Assembly: GCA_002240395.1 (NCBI GenBank)
Contig: CP016836.1
Span: 2,418,001 to 2,482,000, forward strand
Direction of reading: 5' to 3'
Length of the DNA stretch: 64,000 bases
Source of the DNA: Xanthomonas citri pv. mangiferaeindicae
GTDB taxonomy: Bacteria > Pseudomonadota > Gammaproteobacteria > Xanthomonadales > Xanthomonadaceae
Under the pieces are notes generated by a model. That model was given only the letters and a program-made list of their open reading frames with translations. It searched no databases and was not told the DNA's origin. Positions within the stretch are counted from its first letter, which is position 1, and every line of letters starts with the position of its first letter. Below, one piece after another: positions 8,605 through 18,340 of this stretch. The position numbers and the translations under genes were made by a program.

Positions 8605-8991
8605 TCACTCCATCGCAAGCAAGGTGGACTCGTTGGCGGCGAGCCACAGGTAGAAATCCGGCGATTCCTCGTACGTCGCCAGGGCATCGGCCATGCCGTC
8701 GTCGAGCGCGGCAGCGCCTTCGGCCTCGGCCAGGACCGGTGTGGGCGCGGCGCTGTGCGGCGGCGGGGCAAGCGACTGCATGCCGATCGCCAGCGCGAAC
8801 AGCGCGGCGAAGCCGGCGGCGGCCGGCCAGGCCCAGCGACGTCGCGCCGACGTGGCGGTTGTGGCGGCATGACGCGCGCGATGCAGGCGCGCGGTGGTGC
8901 CGGCCGAGATCTGCGCCTGCGCATGGCCGTAGAGCGCACGCAGTGCGGCGTCCCCGTCTGCGGCGGTGTGCGGTTGATTCGGGCGGATCAT
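8605..8991 (-). CDS. putative membrane-anchored anti-sigma-like protein
   Basis: A 128-residue protein with one membrane helix (WAWPAAAGFAALFALAIGMQ, roughly residues 52-71) between a basic N-terminal cytoplasmic part and an acidic C-terminal part. Its ATG overlaps the sigma factor stop by 4 bases (ATGA). Position and topology are those of an anti-sigma factor. The N-terminal region lacks the HxxxCxxC zinc motif of ZAS anti-sigma factors, so the assignment rests on context. It may instead be a DUF3379/DUF3619-type protein. Confidence 0.65.
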   Translation of the reverse strand: MIRPNQPHTAADGDAALRALYGHAQAQISAGTTARLHRARHAATTATSARRRWAWPAAAGFAALFALAIGMQSLAPPPHSAAPTPVLAEAEGAAALDDGMADALATYEESPDFYLWLAANESTLLAME

Positions 8992-9602
8992 CGAAACTCC
9001 TCCAATTGCGTCTGCAGCGCCTCGCGGGCACGGAACAGATGGGTTTTCACCGAGCCCTCGCCGCATCCCATGATGCGGGCGGTGGTCCCGACGTCGAATT
9101 CCTCCAGCACTCGCAGCGTGAACGCCTCGCGCTGGCGGCGCGGCAGCTGGCGCAGCGCCTCGGCCAGCCGCTGCCAGGCCTCTCGGCCGTCGTGTGAACG
9201 CGACGGGTCGGGGCCGGCATCGGCCCAGTCGATCTCCTCGCCATCAGGTGTGCGTGCGTCGGTGAGCCAGCTCAGCCGGAAGGTGCGCCGGCGCTGGGTG
9301 TCGACGATCCGACTGCGCAGCACGGTCCAGAACAGCGGCGTCCATTCCGACGCCGGCCGGTCGCGATAGCCCAGCATCCGGATCATCGCGTCCTGCACCA
9401 CGTCGAGCGCGTCGTCGCGATGGCGCAGGCCGAGTTCGGCGAAACGGAACGCCCGACGCTCCACGCTCGCCAGGAACGCTTCGATTGTGGCCGGCGGCCC
9501 GGGGTCGGGGGCGGCCGTCGCCGCGGGCAGGGGAGCGCTCACCGGCGCCAGCCTACCGTGCACGGCATGCGTCTGCGGGTCGAACGGGCGGCTGCCATCC
9601 AT
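8988..9602 (-). CDS. ECF-family RNA polymerase sigma factor
   Basis: An extracytoplasmic-function sigma factor of up to 204 residues. Region 2 is seen in RHRDDALDVVQDAMIRML, and region 4 in LRQLPRRQREAFTLRVLEEFDVGTTARIMGCGEGSVKTHLFRA (quoted in parts), a clear helix-turn-helix. The ATG at 9602 has no good Shine-Dalgarno; a GTG at 9542 (184 residues) is an equal candidate because homology begins only after it. It heads a three-gene operon with the membrane partner and DUF3106 protein, suggesting control of an envelope response and of its own operon. Confidence 0.88.
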   Translation of the reverse strand: MDGSRPFDPQTHAVHGRLAPVSAPLPAATAAPDPGPPATIEAFLASVERRAFRFAELGLRHRDDALDVVQDAMIRMLGYRDRPASEWTPLFWTVLRSRIVDTQRRRTFRLSWLTDARTPDGEEIDWADAGPDPSRSHDGREAWQRLAEALRQLPRRQREAFTLRVLEEFDVGTTARIMGCGEGSVKTHLFRAREALQTQLEEFR

Positions 9603-9804
9603 CGTCGGGTCGTTGCGCCACGGGCGGGGTCGTCCTGAACAACGCCTCATGGCGTCGACGGTTGACGCGGACCCGGCAGATCGTTGGGCGAGGCGCCACG
9701 GTTCATCGCCGATTACGCCGGGCGGCTCGGCATGCGGCCATCACGACCTCTGGTCAGGTGTGACGGTCGGGGCAGAAACGAACGGCCGCACGCCAACGGC
9801 GGGG

Positions 9805-11198
<1,394 letters not shown>

Positions 11199-11202
<4 letters not shown>

Positions 11203-11720
11203 CGTGTCGTCACCATCGTGGCGCCCGTCATCGGAGACGGGATGCGGTCGAGTCGATGGTGCTCACGCATTTCCATCGCGGTCTTGAGCAGGCCGATCAT
11301 CCCTAAGCCGAACGCGAGCAGGCCTAGCGACAATTGGCCGACCACCGGGTCGCCGGCCACATAGGCGCCGATCAGGCCCAGCGCCATCGCGCCGAGCGCA
11401 TAGACGGCCAGCAGTCCCAGCATCCAGCGCCCCTTGCGCGGGTCTTCCCAGACCCGACGCGAGAATGCGTTCTGAGTCTTGGTCGGGTCCTGCAGCGACG
11501 ACAGGCCGATGCCGATGCCGGCATGCAGCAACACCATGTTCGCCGCCTCGTAGACCGGCCCCCAGCCGGCCCGTCCCGAGGCGCCGGCGGCGAGGCCGGC
11601 GCGCACGGCGTAGTACAGCGCCACCAGTAATGCCGGGTACTGGAGGTAGCTCAGCCACTGGAACACGCTACGGGCCGAGGGCAGGCGCCGCGACGGTGGA
11701 AAGACGGGCAGGTCGGTCAC
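11199..11720 (-). CDS. extra membrane protein of the pnt operon
   Basis: A 173-residue membrane protein between pntAB and pntB, in the same operon. Its GTG start at 11720 overlaps the pntAB stop as GTGA, and its stop overlaps the pntB start as ATGA, so it is made in step with the transhydrogenase subunits. Four membrane helices are visible: YLQYPALLVALYYAVRAGL, ANMVLLHAGIGIGLSSL, LGLLAVYALGAMALGLIGAY and SLGLLAFGLGMIGLLKTAM. It is not one of the known Pnt domains and I recognise no enzymatic motif. A role in assembly or as an accessory subunit is inferred only from position. Confidence 0.82.
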
Positions 11721-12016
11721 GGCGCGTCGCTCCGCTTGGCGGTGGGCTTGAACATCTCCAGCATCCGCTCGGTGACGACATAGCCGCCGGCGGCGTTGCC
11801 CGCGCCCATCAGCACCGCGAGGAAGCCGATCGCCTTCTCGAGCGTCGTGTCGGCATGGCCGAGCACGACCATCGCACCGATCAGCACGATGCCGTGGATG
11901 AAGTTCGACCCCGACATCAGCGGCGTGTGCAGGATCACCGGCACGCGCGAAATGATCACGTGGCCGGCGATCGCGGCCAGCATCACGATGTACAGCGCCA
12001 CGAATCCATCGATCAT
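11717..12016 (-). CDS. pntAB: NAD(P) transhydrogenase subunit alpha part 2 (membrane)
   Basis: A 99-residue membrane segment of the split transhydrogenase alpha subunit, equal to the C-terminal helices of E. coli PntA. Three helices are visible, with the conserved TPLMSGSNFIHGIVLIGAM segment. ATG at 12016 overlaps the pntAA stop by 4 bases. The frame is open far upstream, but only as a shadow of pntAA. It works with pntAA and pntB in the inner membrane. Confidence 0.94.
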   Translation of the reverse strand: MIDGFVALYIVMLAAIAGHVIISRVPVILHTPLMSGSNFIHGIVLIGAMVVLGHADTTLEKAIGFLAVLMGAGNAAGGYVVTERMLEMFKPTAKRSDAP

Positions 12017-13128
12017 GCGGGAGCTCCGGAAGTGGGGGCGGTGGCCGGCACCTGCGGCCACACCGTCCGGGCCAGCAGTTCGTCGGTCCAGTCGAACGCG
12101 AGAGCGCCATCGACGAGCAGCAGCGATACGAAGTGCTGGACGTTGCGTGCGTACATCTCGCTGGCGTGGGTCGCGCCCAGGCTCGCCAGATCCAACGGGC
12201 CTGTGACCGTGACGCCTGCGACCTCGACGGTCTGACCGGGCACGGTGACCGCGCAGTTGCCGCCGGTTTCGGCGGCCAGATCCACGATCACGCTGCCCGG
12301 CCGCATGCCGGCGACCATGTCGGCGTCGATGATCGTCGGCGCCCGCCGGCCAGGCACGGCGGCAGTGCACACCACGACATCGATGCCGGCCAGATGCGCG
12401 GCCAGGCGGCGTTGCTGCTCGGCACGCTCTTCATCGGTCAGGGCGCGGGCATAGCCGCCCTCGCCGGCGGCGCTCACGCCGAGGTCAAGAAAGCGTGCGC
12501 CCAGCGATTCGATCTGCTCGCGCGTTTCGGGCCGCACGTCGAAGCCCTCGACCTGCGCGCCCAGGCGCCGCGCGGTCGCGATCGCCTGCAGTCCGGCGAC
12601 ACCGGCACCGACCACCAGCACCTTCGAGGGCCGGATCGTGCCGGCGGCGGTGGTCAGCATCGGGAAGAACCGCGGCGCCAGTTGCGCGCCGATCAGCACC
12701 GCCTTGTAGCCGGCCATGCCGGCCTGCGAGCTGAGCACGTCCATCGCCTGCGCGCGCGTGGTGCGCGGCAGCCGTTCGAGCGGAAAGGCGAGGATGCCGC
12801 GTGTGCGCAGCGCCTCGGCGCGTGCCGGCTCGGCATCGGGTTGCAAGGTGCCGATCAGGGCGGCGCCGGGCTTGAGCCGAGTGATCGCGTCGCTGGATGG
12901 GGCCTGCACGCATAGCACCAGGTCGGCCTGCGGCAGCGCCTCGTCGCCGACCAGATGCGCGCCGGCCTCGGCATAGGCGGCATCGGCGAAATGCGCGCCT
13001 TCGCCCAGGCCGCGCTGGGCGAGCACGGTGGCCCCGGCGGCGGTCAGTTTCCGGACCGTCTCCGGCGTCAGCGCCACCCGGCGTTCGCCAGGTGCGGTTT
13101 CCTTTATCGCAAGCACGACGACCGCCAT
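12013..13128 (-). CDS. pntAA: NAD(P) transhydrogenase subunit alpha part 1 (NAD domain)
   Basis: A 371-residue soluble NAD(H)-binding domain I of the proton-translocating transhydrogenase. IKETAPGERRVALTPE opens the alanine-dehydrogenase/PntA fold, VLVVGAGVAGLQAIATARRLGA is the Rossmann dinucleotide loop (quoted in part), and GFDVRPE follows it. The start is the ATG at 13128, placed five bases after GGGGAG; two GTG codons just upstream are less well spaced. It is the first gene of the pntAA-pntAB-membrane protein-pntB operon. Confidence 0.94.
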   Translation of the reverse strand: MAVVVLAIKETAPGERRVALTPETVRKLTAAGATVLAQRGLGEGAHFADAAYAEAGAHLVGDEALPQADLVLCVQAPSSDAITRLKPGAALIGTLQPDAEPARAEALRTRGILAFPLERLPRTTRAQAMDVLSSQAGMAGYKAVLIGAQLAPRFFPMLTTAAGTIRPSKVLVVGAGVAGLQAIATARRLGAQVEGFDVRPETREQIESLGARFLDLGVSAAGEGGYARALTDEERAEQQRRLAAHLAGIDVVVCTAAVPGRRAPTIIDADMVAGMRPGSVIVDLAAETGGNCAVTVPGQTVEVAGVTVTGPLDLASLGATHASEMYARNVQHFVSLLLVDGALAFDWTDELLARTVWPQVPATAPTSGAPA

Positions 13129-13258
13129 CACCACTCCCCGTGGGTCAAGGACACCGGACGATGCCGTCCGAACCGGACACGCTGTTGCCGGTGTCGATCC
13201 TAGCCTGAATGCTGCTGCAGGTCAGCGGGTGCGCGATGGATGGCGGCAATGGGATCGG

Positions 13259-14008
13259 TCAGCGCCAAGGGCGCGAGGCGAGTTCCAGGCCGAGCAGCAG
13301 CAGGCAGACCAGGAACCAGACGCGAAAGCGCGCTGGCGGGATGCGCTGGCGCAGCCGTCCGCCGAGCCACATGCCGGCCAGCGCGGGCACGACCGCCAGC
13401 GTCGACAGACCGGCCTGTTCGAATCGGAACGCGCCATGGGCGCCCAACCCGATCGCCAGCGCCAGCGTCGAGACCGTGAACGAGAGTCCCAGTGCCTGCA
13501 CCAGCGTATCGCGCTGCAGCCCCAGCGCCTGCAGGTACGGTACGGCTGGAATCACGAACACGCCGGTGGCGCCGGTGACCAGTCCGGTCGCGAGACCGGC
13601 CGTCGGCGACCACCAGCGCTCATGGCGTGCAGGCACGGTCAGCGGCGGAGCGAGCAGGGCATGGCCGGCGTAGGCGATGAGCGCCAGCCCCAACGCGCAC
13701 CCCGACCAGGTCGGATCGGTCGTGGCCAGTGCGCCGGCACCGGCGATTGTGCCGACCACGATCGCCAGCAGCATCGGCCAGAGCCGGCGTGTCAGCGGTC
13801 CCAGGTCGGGGCCGGCAGCCAGTTGCCAGACATTGGTCACCATCGAGGGCACCACCAGCATCGCCGCCGCCGCTGCGGGCGGCATGCCCAGCCCGAGCAG
13901 TCCCATGGCGATCGTGGGCAGGCCCATCCCAGTCAGGCCCTTCACCGCGCCTGCGAGCAGGAAGATGCCGACCAGTGCTGCGAGGGGGAAAGCGATCGCC
14001 GTGTCCAT
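13259..14008 (-). CDS. TauE/SafE family permease
   Basis: A 249-residue membrane protein with about eight helices, of the sulfite exporter TauE/SafE family. The paired family repeats are seen as GAVKGLTGMGLPTIAMGLLG near the N-terminus and GLATGLVTGATGVFVIPAVPYLQALG in the second half (partly quoted), each with the GxxxGxxG pattern. These carriers move small organic or sulfur anions; the substrate here is not determined. It is divergent from a LysR regulator 92 bp away, which probably controls it. Confidence 0.87.
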   Translation of the reverse strand: MDTAIAFPLAALVGIFLLAGAVKGLTGMGLPTIAMGLLGLGMPPAAAAAMLVVPSMVTNVWQLAAGPDLGPLTRRLWPMLLAIVVGTIAGAGALATTDPTWSGCALGLALIAYAGHALLAPPLTVPARHERWWSPTAGLATGLVTGATGVFVIPAVPYLQALGLQRDTLVQALGLSFTVSTLALAIGLGAHGAFRFEQAGLSTLAVVPALAGMWLGGRLRQRIPPARFRVWFLVCLLLLGLELASRPWR

Positions 14009-14100
14009 GGCGCCATTGGGCGCCGGGGCGGGGCCGGGCACAATGCGGTTTTGACCGCGCGCCCCTTCGGATGGACCGAAGGTCGTGTCCTGGAGGTCTC

Positions 14101-15006
14101 GTGCGAATCGACCTGTCCGACCTGCGCCTGTTCCTGCACATTGTCGATGCCGGCAGCATCAGCCAGGGGGCGGCGCGTGCGCACCTGGCACTGGCCTCGG
14201 CCAGCGAGCGGCTGCGGCGGATCGAGGCCGATGCCGGCATCGCCTTGCTCGAGCGGCACGCCCGCGGTGTCCGCGCGACCGAGGCCGGCGAGGCGCTCGC
14301 GCACCATGCGCGGCGCATGCTGCGACGGCACGGCATGCTGCGCGACGAACTGCAGGCCTTCGCGGCGGGCGCGCGCGGAACCTTGCGGCTGTACGCCAAT
14401 ACCGCAGCGGCGACCGGTTTTCTGCCGGAGGCGCTGGCGCCGTGGCTGGCGGCGCGTCCGGCAGTCCGCATCGAGTTGAAAGAACGTACCAGCGCAGAGA
14501 TCGTGCGTGCGGTCGCTTCGGGCCGTATCGAGGCCGGTGTGGTCGCCGACAGTGTCGATGCCGGAGATCTGCATCTGGCGCCGGTGGCGGACGACCGACT
14601 GGTGCTGATCGTGCCGGTCGACCATCCGCTCGCCGCTGTACGCGAGGCGGCATTCGCCGATGCGCTCGCATTGCCGTTCATCGGCCTGGCGCCGGGCAGT
14701 GCATTGCAGGATCACCTCGACGCGCACGCGGCGGACGCCGGACGCGCGTTCGCGTTCCGCATCCGTGTCCGGACCTTCGAGGACCTGTGCCTGCTGGTCG
14801 CGCGCGGCGTCGGCGTTGGCATCGTGCCCGCTGGCGCCGCGCAGCGTTACCGTCGCCGCCATCCCCATCGCGCGATCACGCTGCGCGAGGCTTGGGCATG
14901 TCGCCGGCTGTGCGTCTGTGTTCGCGACTGGCGAGGCCTGGCGCCGCCGATGCGCGACCTGCTCGTCCACCTGGGGGCCGGTCCGCTGCCCGACATCGAC
15001 GGGTGA
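14101..15006 (+). CDS. LysR-family transcriptional regulator
   Basis: A 301-residue LysR-type regulator. The N-terminal winged helix-turn-helix includes LRLFLHIVDAGSISQGA and LALASASERLRRIEADAG, and the C-terminal periplasmic-binding-like domain starts near residue 90. I placed the start at GTG 14101, which begins exactly where LysR homology begins. It is divergent from the TauE/SafE permease, the classical arrangement for a LysR regulator and its target, so it likely responds to the transported compound. Confidence 0.92.
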   Translation: MRIDLSDLRLFLHIVDAGSISQGAARAHLALASASERLRRIEADAGIALLERHARGVRATEAGEALAHHARRMLRRHGMLRDELQAFAAGARGTLRLYANTAAATGFLPEALAPWLAARPAVRIELKERTSAEIVRAVASGRIEAGVVADSVDAGDLHLAPVADDRLVLIVPVDHPLAAVREAAFADALALPFIGLAPGSALQDHLDAHAADAGRAFAFRIRVRTFEDLCLLVARGVGVGIVPAGAAQRYRRRHPHRAITLREAWACRRLCVCVRDWRGLAPPMRDLLVHLGAGPLPDIDG

Positions 15007-15027
15007 CCGCCGCGGCGTCCGTGCCGA

Positions 15028-15495
15028 TCAGAGCGCCGGCTTGGCGGTCATCAGGTAGAAGATCGCCAGGAACGAGAACAGCGCCGGCACGCCCATCGCT
15101 GCCCAGGTCCCCAGGTGCCGGTCGTAAGCCGGCGGCAGCGGCTGGCCGCTGGCGACGGCCCGCTGCGCGATGTCGCGCAGCCGGATCTGGATGCCGACGA
15201 CCGGCAGCCAGCACAGCCCGGCGATCACGAACAGCACGATCGACCAGTACAGCCACGGCGTCGACAGTGGAATGTGCAGCCGGTGCGCCAGATAGAGGCC
15301 GGTCAACGGCTGCACGACGATCGTGGTCGCCGTGAACAGCCAGTCGGCGATGACCACCAGCCGGGCCACCGCGGCGACCACCACCGGATCGCGCTGGCGG
15401 CTTGCGAACAGCAGGTAGAACGCCGTGCCCACCCCGGTGCCGAACAGGAACGTCGATGACAGGATGTGCAGGAACTTAACGAGGGCGATGTCCAT
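15028..15495 (-). CDS. DUF2269 family membrane protein
   Basis: A 155-residue membrane protein with four helices, matching DUF2269: KFLHILSSTFLFGTGVGTAF at the N-terminus, and PLTGLYLAHRLHIPLSTPWL in the middle. Function is unknown for the family. Its ATG lies 20 bases inside the end of the SDR/DoxX gene upstream, so the two are co-expressed. In the wider family such proteins sit beside DoxX-like or SDR genes, as here. Confidence 0.88.
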   Translation of the reverse strand: MDIALVKFLHILSSTFLFGTGVGTAFYLLFASRQRDPVVVAAVARLVVIADWLFTATTIVVQPLTGLYLAHRLHIPLSTPWLYWSIVLFVIAGLCWLPVVGIQIRLRDIAQRAVASGQPLPPAYDRHLGTWAAMGVPALFSFLAIFYLMTAKPAL

Positions 15496-16849
15496 CGGGG
15501 GCGTCCAGTTTCAGTAGGGCATAGATCAACGCGAGCACCGGCAGGTTCTTGAGCACCGGTCCATAGGGATGCGCCCAGTACTCGGGCAGCCAGAGGCTGA
15601 TGATCAACGTATAGAACGCGATCAGCCCCAGTTGCGCGCAGTAAGCGGCGCGCCGCCAGCGGGGCCGCCAGACCGCCAACCCGAGCAGCGCATCCAGCGT
15701 CGCTGCGCCGTAGAGCGAGGGCAGGGCGAGCGCATCGGGCACATGCGCGCGCTGCAGCAGCTCCAGGCTGGCCTGCACCGGATAGACGAAGGCCGACACC
15801 CAGGCGGTGACCAGCCACATCAGTGAGTTGCCTGTTCGCAGGATCGGGAGCAGCACGCGCAGGTGGGCAGCGCGGCGCACGTCGGCGCGCGCGCCGGGCG
15901 CGAGGAAGCGGGTCGCCGGGCGCAGCGGCCGGGCGAGCAACGCCTGCCAGGGGGCTGCGTCGCCATGATTGCCTGCCTCGAGCATGCGCAGCGCATCGGC
16001 GTCTAGGACCTGGGCGAGCCCCGGGATCGGCCACCGCACCGCCATGCGCACTGCCCAGGCCGGCGCGGACAGCACGCGCAGCCGTTGGCCCATCTGCGTC
16101 GCCAGGGTCCGCAGATAGTCGGCGAACGACAGTGGTGCGGGCCCGACCGCCTCGATCACCGGTGGCGGGTCGGGGTGCTCGACCAGAGCGGTCACGCCAT
16201 CGAGCAGGTCGTCGAGGTGAATCGGCTGGACGCGCTGCCGGCCTCCGTCTGGCAGGGCGATGAGTGGTTGCGCAGCCAGCGCCAGGAACAGGCGCGTGCT
16301 TGTGCCGGACTCGGCGAAGACCAGCGACGGGCGAACGACGACACTGCGGCCGGGAAAGGCCGCCACGCAGGCATCGCCCGCCGCCTTGCTGCGCCAGTAG
16401 GCCGTCGCGGCCTGCGCGTGGGCGCCCAGCGCCGAGATCTGCACGATCCGTGTCACGCCGGCCGCTGCCGCCAGCGCGAACAGCGTGCACGGCCCGCTCA
16501 CGTGCACCTGCTCGAAACTGGCCCCGTCCGTTTCCCGGAAGATGCCCGCGGCATTCACCACGACATCGACCGTCCGCAACACGTCCATCCACTGATCCTG
16601 GCACGGTCGGGCGAGGTCGAGCGCGACGCGTCGCCCGGGGCCGGCATCCTCCGTCACATGCCGCATGGCGAGGACTACCGCATGGCCTGCCCGCTCGAGC
16701 CGTTCCGCGATCGCACTGCCGATCAGCCCATTGGCGCCCACCACCAGCACGGTCAGCGGCTGCGCTGGCGTCTTGCCTTCGTGCGTGCGCTGCGTTCCGG
16801 GACTGCGGCCAGCCTGCTCTCCACTGTGGTCGTGTCCTGGCTCAGTCAC
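15476..16849 (-). CDS. SDR-family oxidoreductase fused to a DoxX-like membrane domain
   Basis: A protein of about 457 residues. The N-terminal half is an extended SDR/NAD(P)-binding domain with VVGANGLIGS (dinucleotide loop) and YWRSK, equivalent to the YxxxK active site. The C-terminal third has four membrane helices of the DoxX-like type (LRTGNSLMWLVTAWVSAFVYP, and three more). The start is unsure: GTG 16849 is chosen, but homology begins at about 16755, and the 5' end overlaps the divergent plus-strand gene starting at 16781. The fusion suggests a membrane-tethered oxidoreductase. Overlaps the DUF2269 gene by 20 bases. Confidence 0.82.
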   Translation of the reverse strand: MTEPGHDHSGEQAGRSPGTQRTHEGKTPAQPLTVLVVGANGLIGSAIAERLERAGHAVVLAMRHVTEDAGPGRRVALDLARPCQDQWMDVLRTVDVVVNAAGIFRETDGASFEQVHVSGPCTLFALAAAAGVTRIVQISALGAHAQAATAYWRSKAAGDACVAAFPGRSVVVRPSLVFAESGTSTRLFLALAAQPLIALPDGGRQRVQPIHLDDLLDGVTALVEHPDPPPVIEAVGPAPLSFADYLRTLATQMGQRLRVLSAPAWAVRMAVRWPIPGLAQVLDADALRMLEAGNHGDAAPWQALLARPLRPATRFLAPGARADVRRAAHLRVLLPILRTGNSLMWLVTAWVSAFVYPVQASLELLQRAHVPDALALPSLYGAATLDALLGLAVWRPRWRRAAYCAQLGLIAFYTLIISLWLPEYWAHPYGPVLKNLPVLALIYALLKLDAPDGHRPR

Positions 16850-17221
16850 CGGCGCACCCGCGCACCGGCTGCGGGAACCAACGCCACCAGCCAATGGGTC
16901 TGGGGACAGGCGGCGCATCGCCAGGACCGGCCGTCATGGACGTACACCGGGATGGGCTACGGCATTCATCATGCGTGTTCCCTGTTCTGGGCCTCGGGCT
17001 TCGAGTACGCCCGGCGCGGCCGCCGCACGCCGGGGCGGGTCGCCGCACTGGCGGCGGCAATGGCAGTGGCGGCGTATGTGGTGGACTACAAGGTCGTGCC
17101 GGCGCGCCTGTCGCCCGGATTCGACCAACGCTTGCGCGACCGTGACCTGTTCGCCGTGTATGCGGCGTTCGGGGCCGGTGTCGCGCTGCCCTGGTTGCTG
17201 AAACGAAGGGCCGGACGCTGA
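16781..17221 (+). CDS. conserved hypothetical membrane protein
   Basis: A 146-residue protein that I recognise as a conserved proteobacterial membrane protein of unknown function: SGTAASLLSTVVVSWL near the start, SQWVWGQAAHRQD and YTGMGYGIHHACSLFWASGFEY in the middle, and two C-terminal helices. The start at GTG 16781 is a best guess, since no strong ribosome site is visible and upstream sequence in frame is antisense to the SDR gene. The 5' ends of the two divergent genes overlap if both starts are right. Confidence 0.65.
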   Translation: MRALRSGTAASLLSTVVVSWLSHRRTRAPAAGTNATSQWVWGQAAHRQDRPSWTYTGMGYGIHHACSLFWASGFEYARRGRRTPGRVAALAAAMAVAAYVVDYKVVPARLSPGFDQRLRDRDLFAVYAAFGAGVALPWLLKRRAGR

Positions 17222-17276
17222 TGCTCTCACGCTACGCAGGCCGGTCTGCTTGCGTGTCCGACACCGCATCACAGGT

Positions 17277-17690
17277 CTAGCGGGCGAGGACCGCCGCGAT
17301 CACCAGCCCGGCGCCGAGCCAGGCCAGATCGGCCGGTGTGTTGGCCAGGCCGGCGAGGGTCCAGGCGTGGTGCGGGCCGAGTTTGAGTGCCGACTCCCAG
17401 GGCATCAGCCCCATCGGGCGGGCGAGTTGGGTGGCGACGATGCCCCAGTTGGCGATGACGATCGCCAGCAGCGTCGCGGCTGTGCCCGCGAGCGCGCGCA
17501 CCAGGCCGGGGCGGAGCCGGGCCAGGCGGACCAGCAGTGCTGCGTCGAGCGCGGCGACCACGGCCATCCAGGCGCCTTGCGCGCCCAGCGCATCGGCCAG
17601 CAGGATCCAGGCGGCGGCAATGCCGGCGCTGCCGAGCAGCAGCAGACCGATCGCCAGCGGCCAGCGCCGGGCGCGGGCGGGTTCGGACAT
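17277..17690 (-). CDS. small membrane protein of unknown function
   Basis: A 137-residue membrane protein with four predicted helices (PLAIGLLLLGSAGIAAAWILLA, AWMAVVAALDAALLVRLA, ALAGTAATLLAIVIANWGI and a C-terminal one). RPMGLMPWESALKLGPHHAWTL between helices 3 and 4 is the most conserved-looking stretch. No family recognised. Start 17690 or 17702; neither has a clear Shine-Dalgarno. It is divergent from sufT. Confidence 0.7.
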   Translation of the reverse strand: MSEPARARRWPLAIGLLLLGSAGIAAAWILLADALGAQGAWMAVVAALDAALLVRLARLRPGLVRALAGTAATLLAIVIANWGIVATQLARPMGLMPWESALKLGPHHAWTLAGLANTPADLAWLGAGLVIAAVLAR

Positions 17691-17776
17691 GGAAGACAGC
17701 ATCGCGGGAATGGTGGGTCAGCATACCGGCGGGCAGCGATACAATGACAGCCTTGTCGCGGCCGCTTCCGGCCCTC

Positions 17777-18340
17777 ATGTCCTGGGCCATGTACTCCCGC
17801 AGCAGCGAACCCGTCCGTTTCGAACGCGATTGCGAAGCCGTCCTCGTCCCCCAGGGCGAGGAGGTGACGCTGCCGGCCGGCAGCGCCGGCTACATCACTC
17901 AGGCACTGGGCGGCAGCTACACCGTATTCGTCGAGGGCAATCTGTTCCGGATTGCCGGCCGCGACGCCGATGCGATCGGCAAGGAGCCGCCGGTGCCGCT
18001 GGAACTGCCCGACGACGCCGACGATGCCGCGGTCGAGCGCATGGTCTGGCACCAGTTGCGGACCTGCTTCGACCCCGAGATTCCGATCAACGTCGTCGAT
18101 CTGGGTCTGGTCTACGAGGCCGTGGTGATTCCGGTCGACAACGGGCACCGCAAGGTCGAGGTGCGGATGACGCTGACCGCGCCGGGCTGCGGCATGGGCG
18201 AGATCCTGGTCGACGACGTGCGCAGCAAGCTCGAACTCATCCCGACGGTCGACGAGGCCGATGTCGAACTGGTGTTCGATCCGCCGTGGAACCGGTCGAT
18301 GATGTCCGAAGCCGCGCAACTCGAGACCGGCATGCTCTGA
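17777..18340 (+). CDS. sufT: putative Fe-S cluster assembly protein SufT
   Basis: A 187-residue protein of the SufT group: an N-terminal beta-rich extension (FERDCEAVLVPQGEEVTLP ... GYITQALGGSYTVF) joined to a MIP18/DUF59 domain (CFDPEIPINVVDLGLVYEA ... TLTAPGCGMGEILVDD). SufT helps mature iron-sulfur proteins, and the cysteine in the APGCGM loop is the family hallmark. ATG 17777 is taken; ATG 17789 (MYSRSSEP) is also plausible. A TACAAT element at about 17740 may be its -10 box. It stands alone here, not in a suf operon. Confidence 0.9.
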   Translation: MSWAMYSRSSEPVRFERDCEAVLVPQGEEVTLPAGSAGYITQALGGSYTVFVEGNLFRIAGRDADAIGKEPPVPLELPDDADDAAVERMVWHQLRTCFDPEIPINVVDLGLVYEAVVIPVDNGHRKVEVRMTLTAPGCGMGEILVDDVRSKLELIPTVDEADVELVFDPPWNRSMMSEAAQLETGML

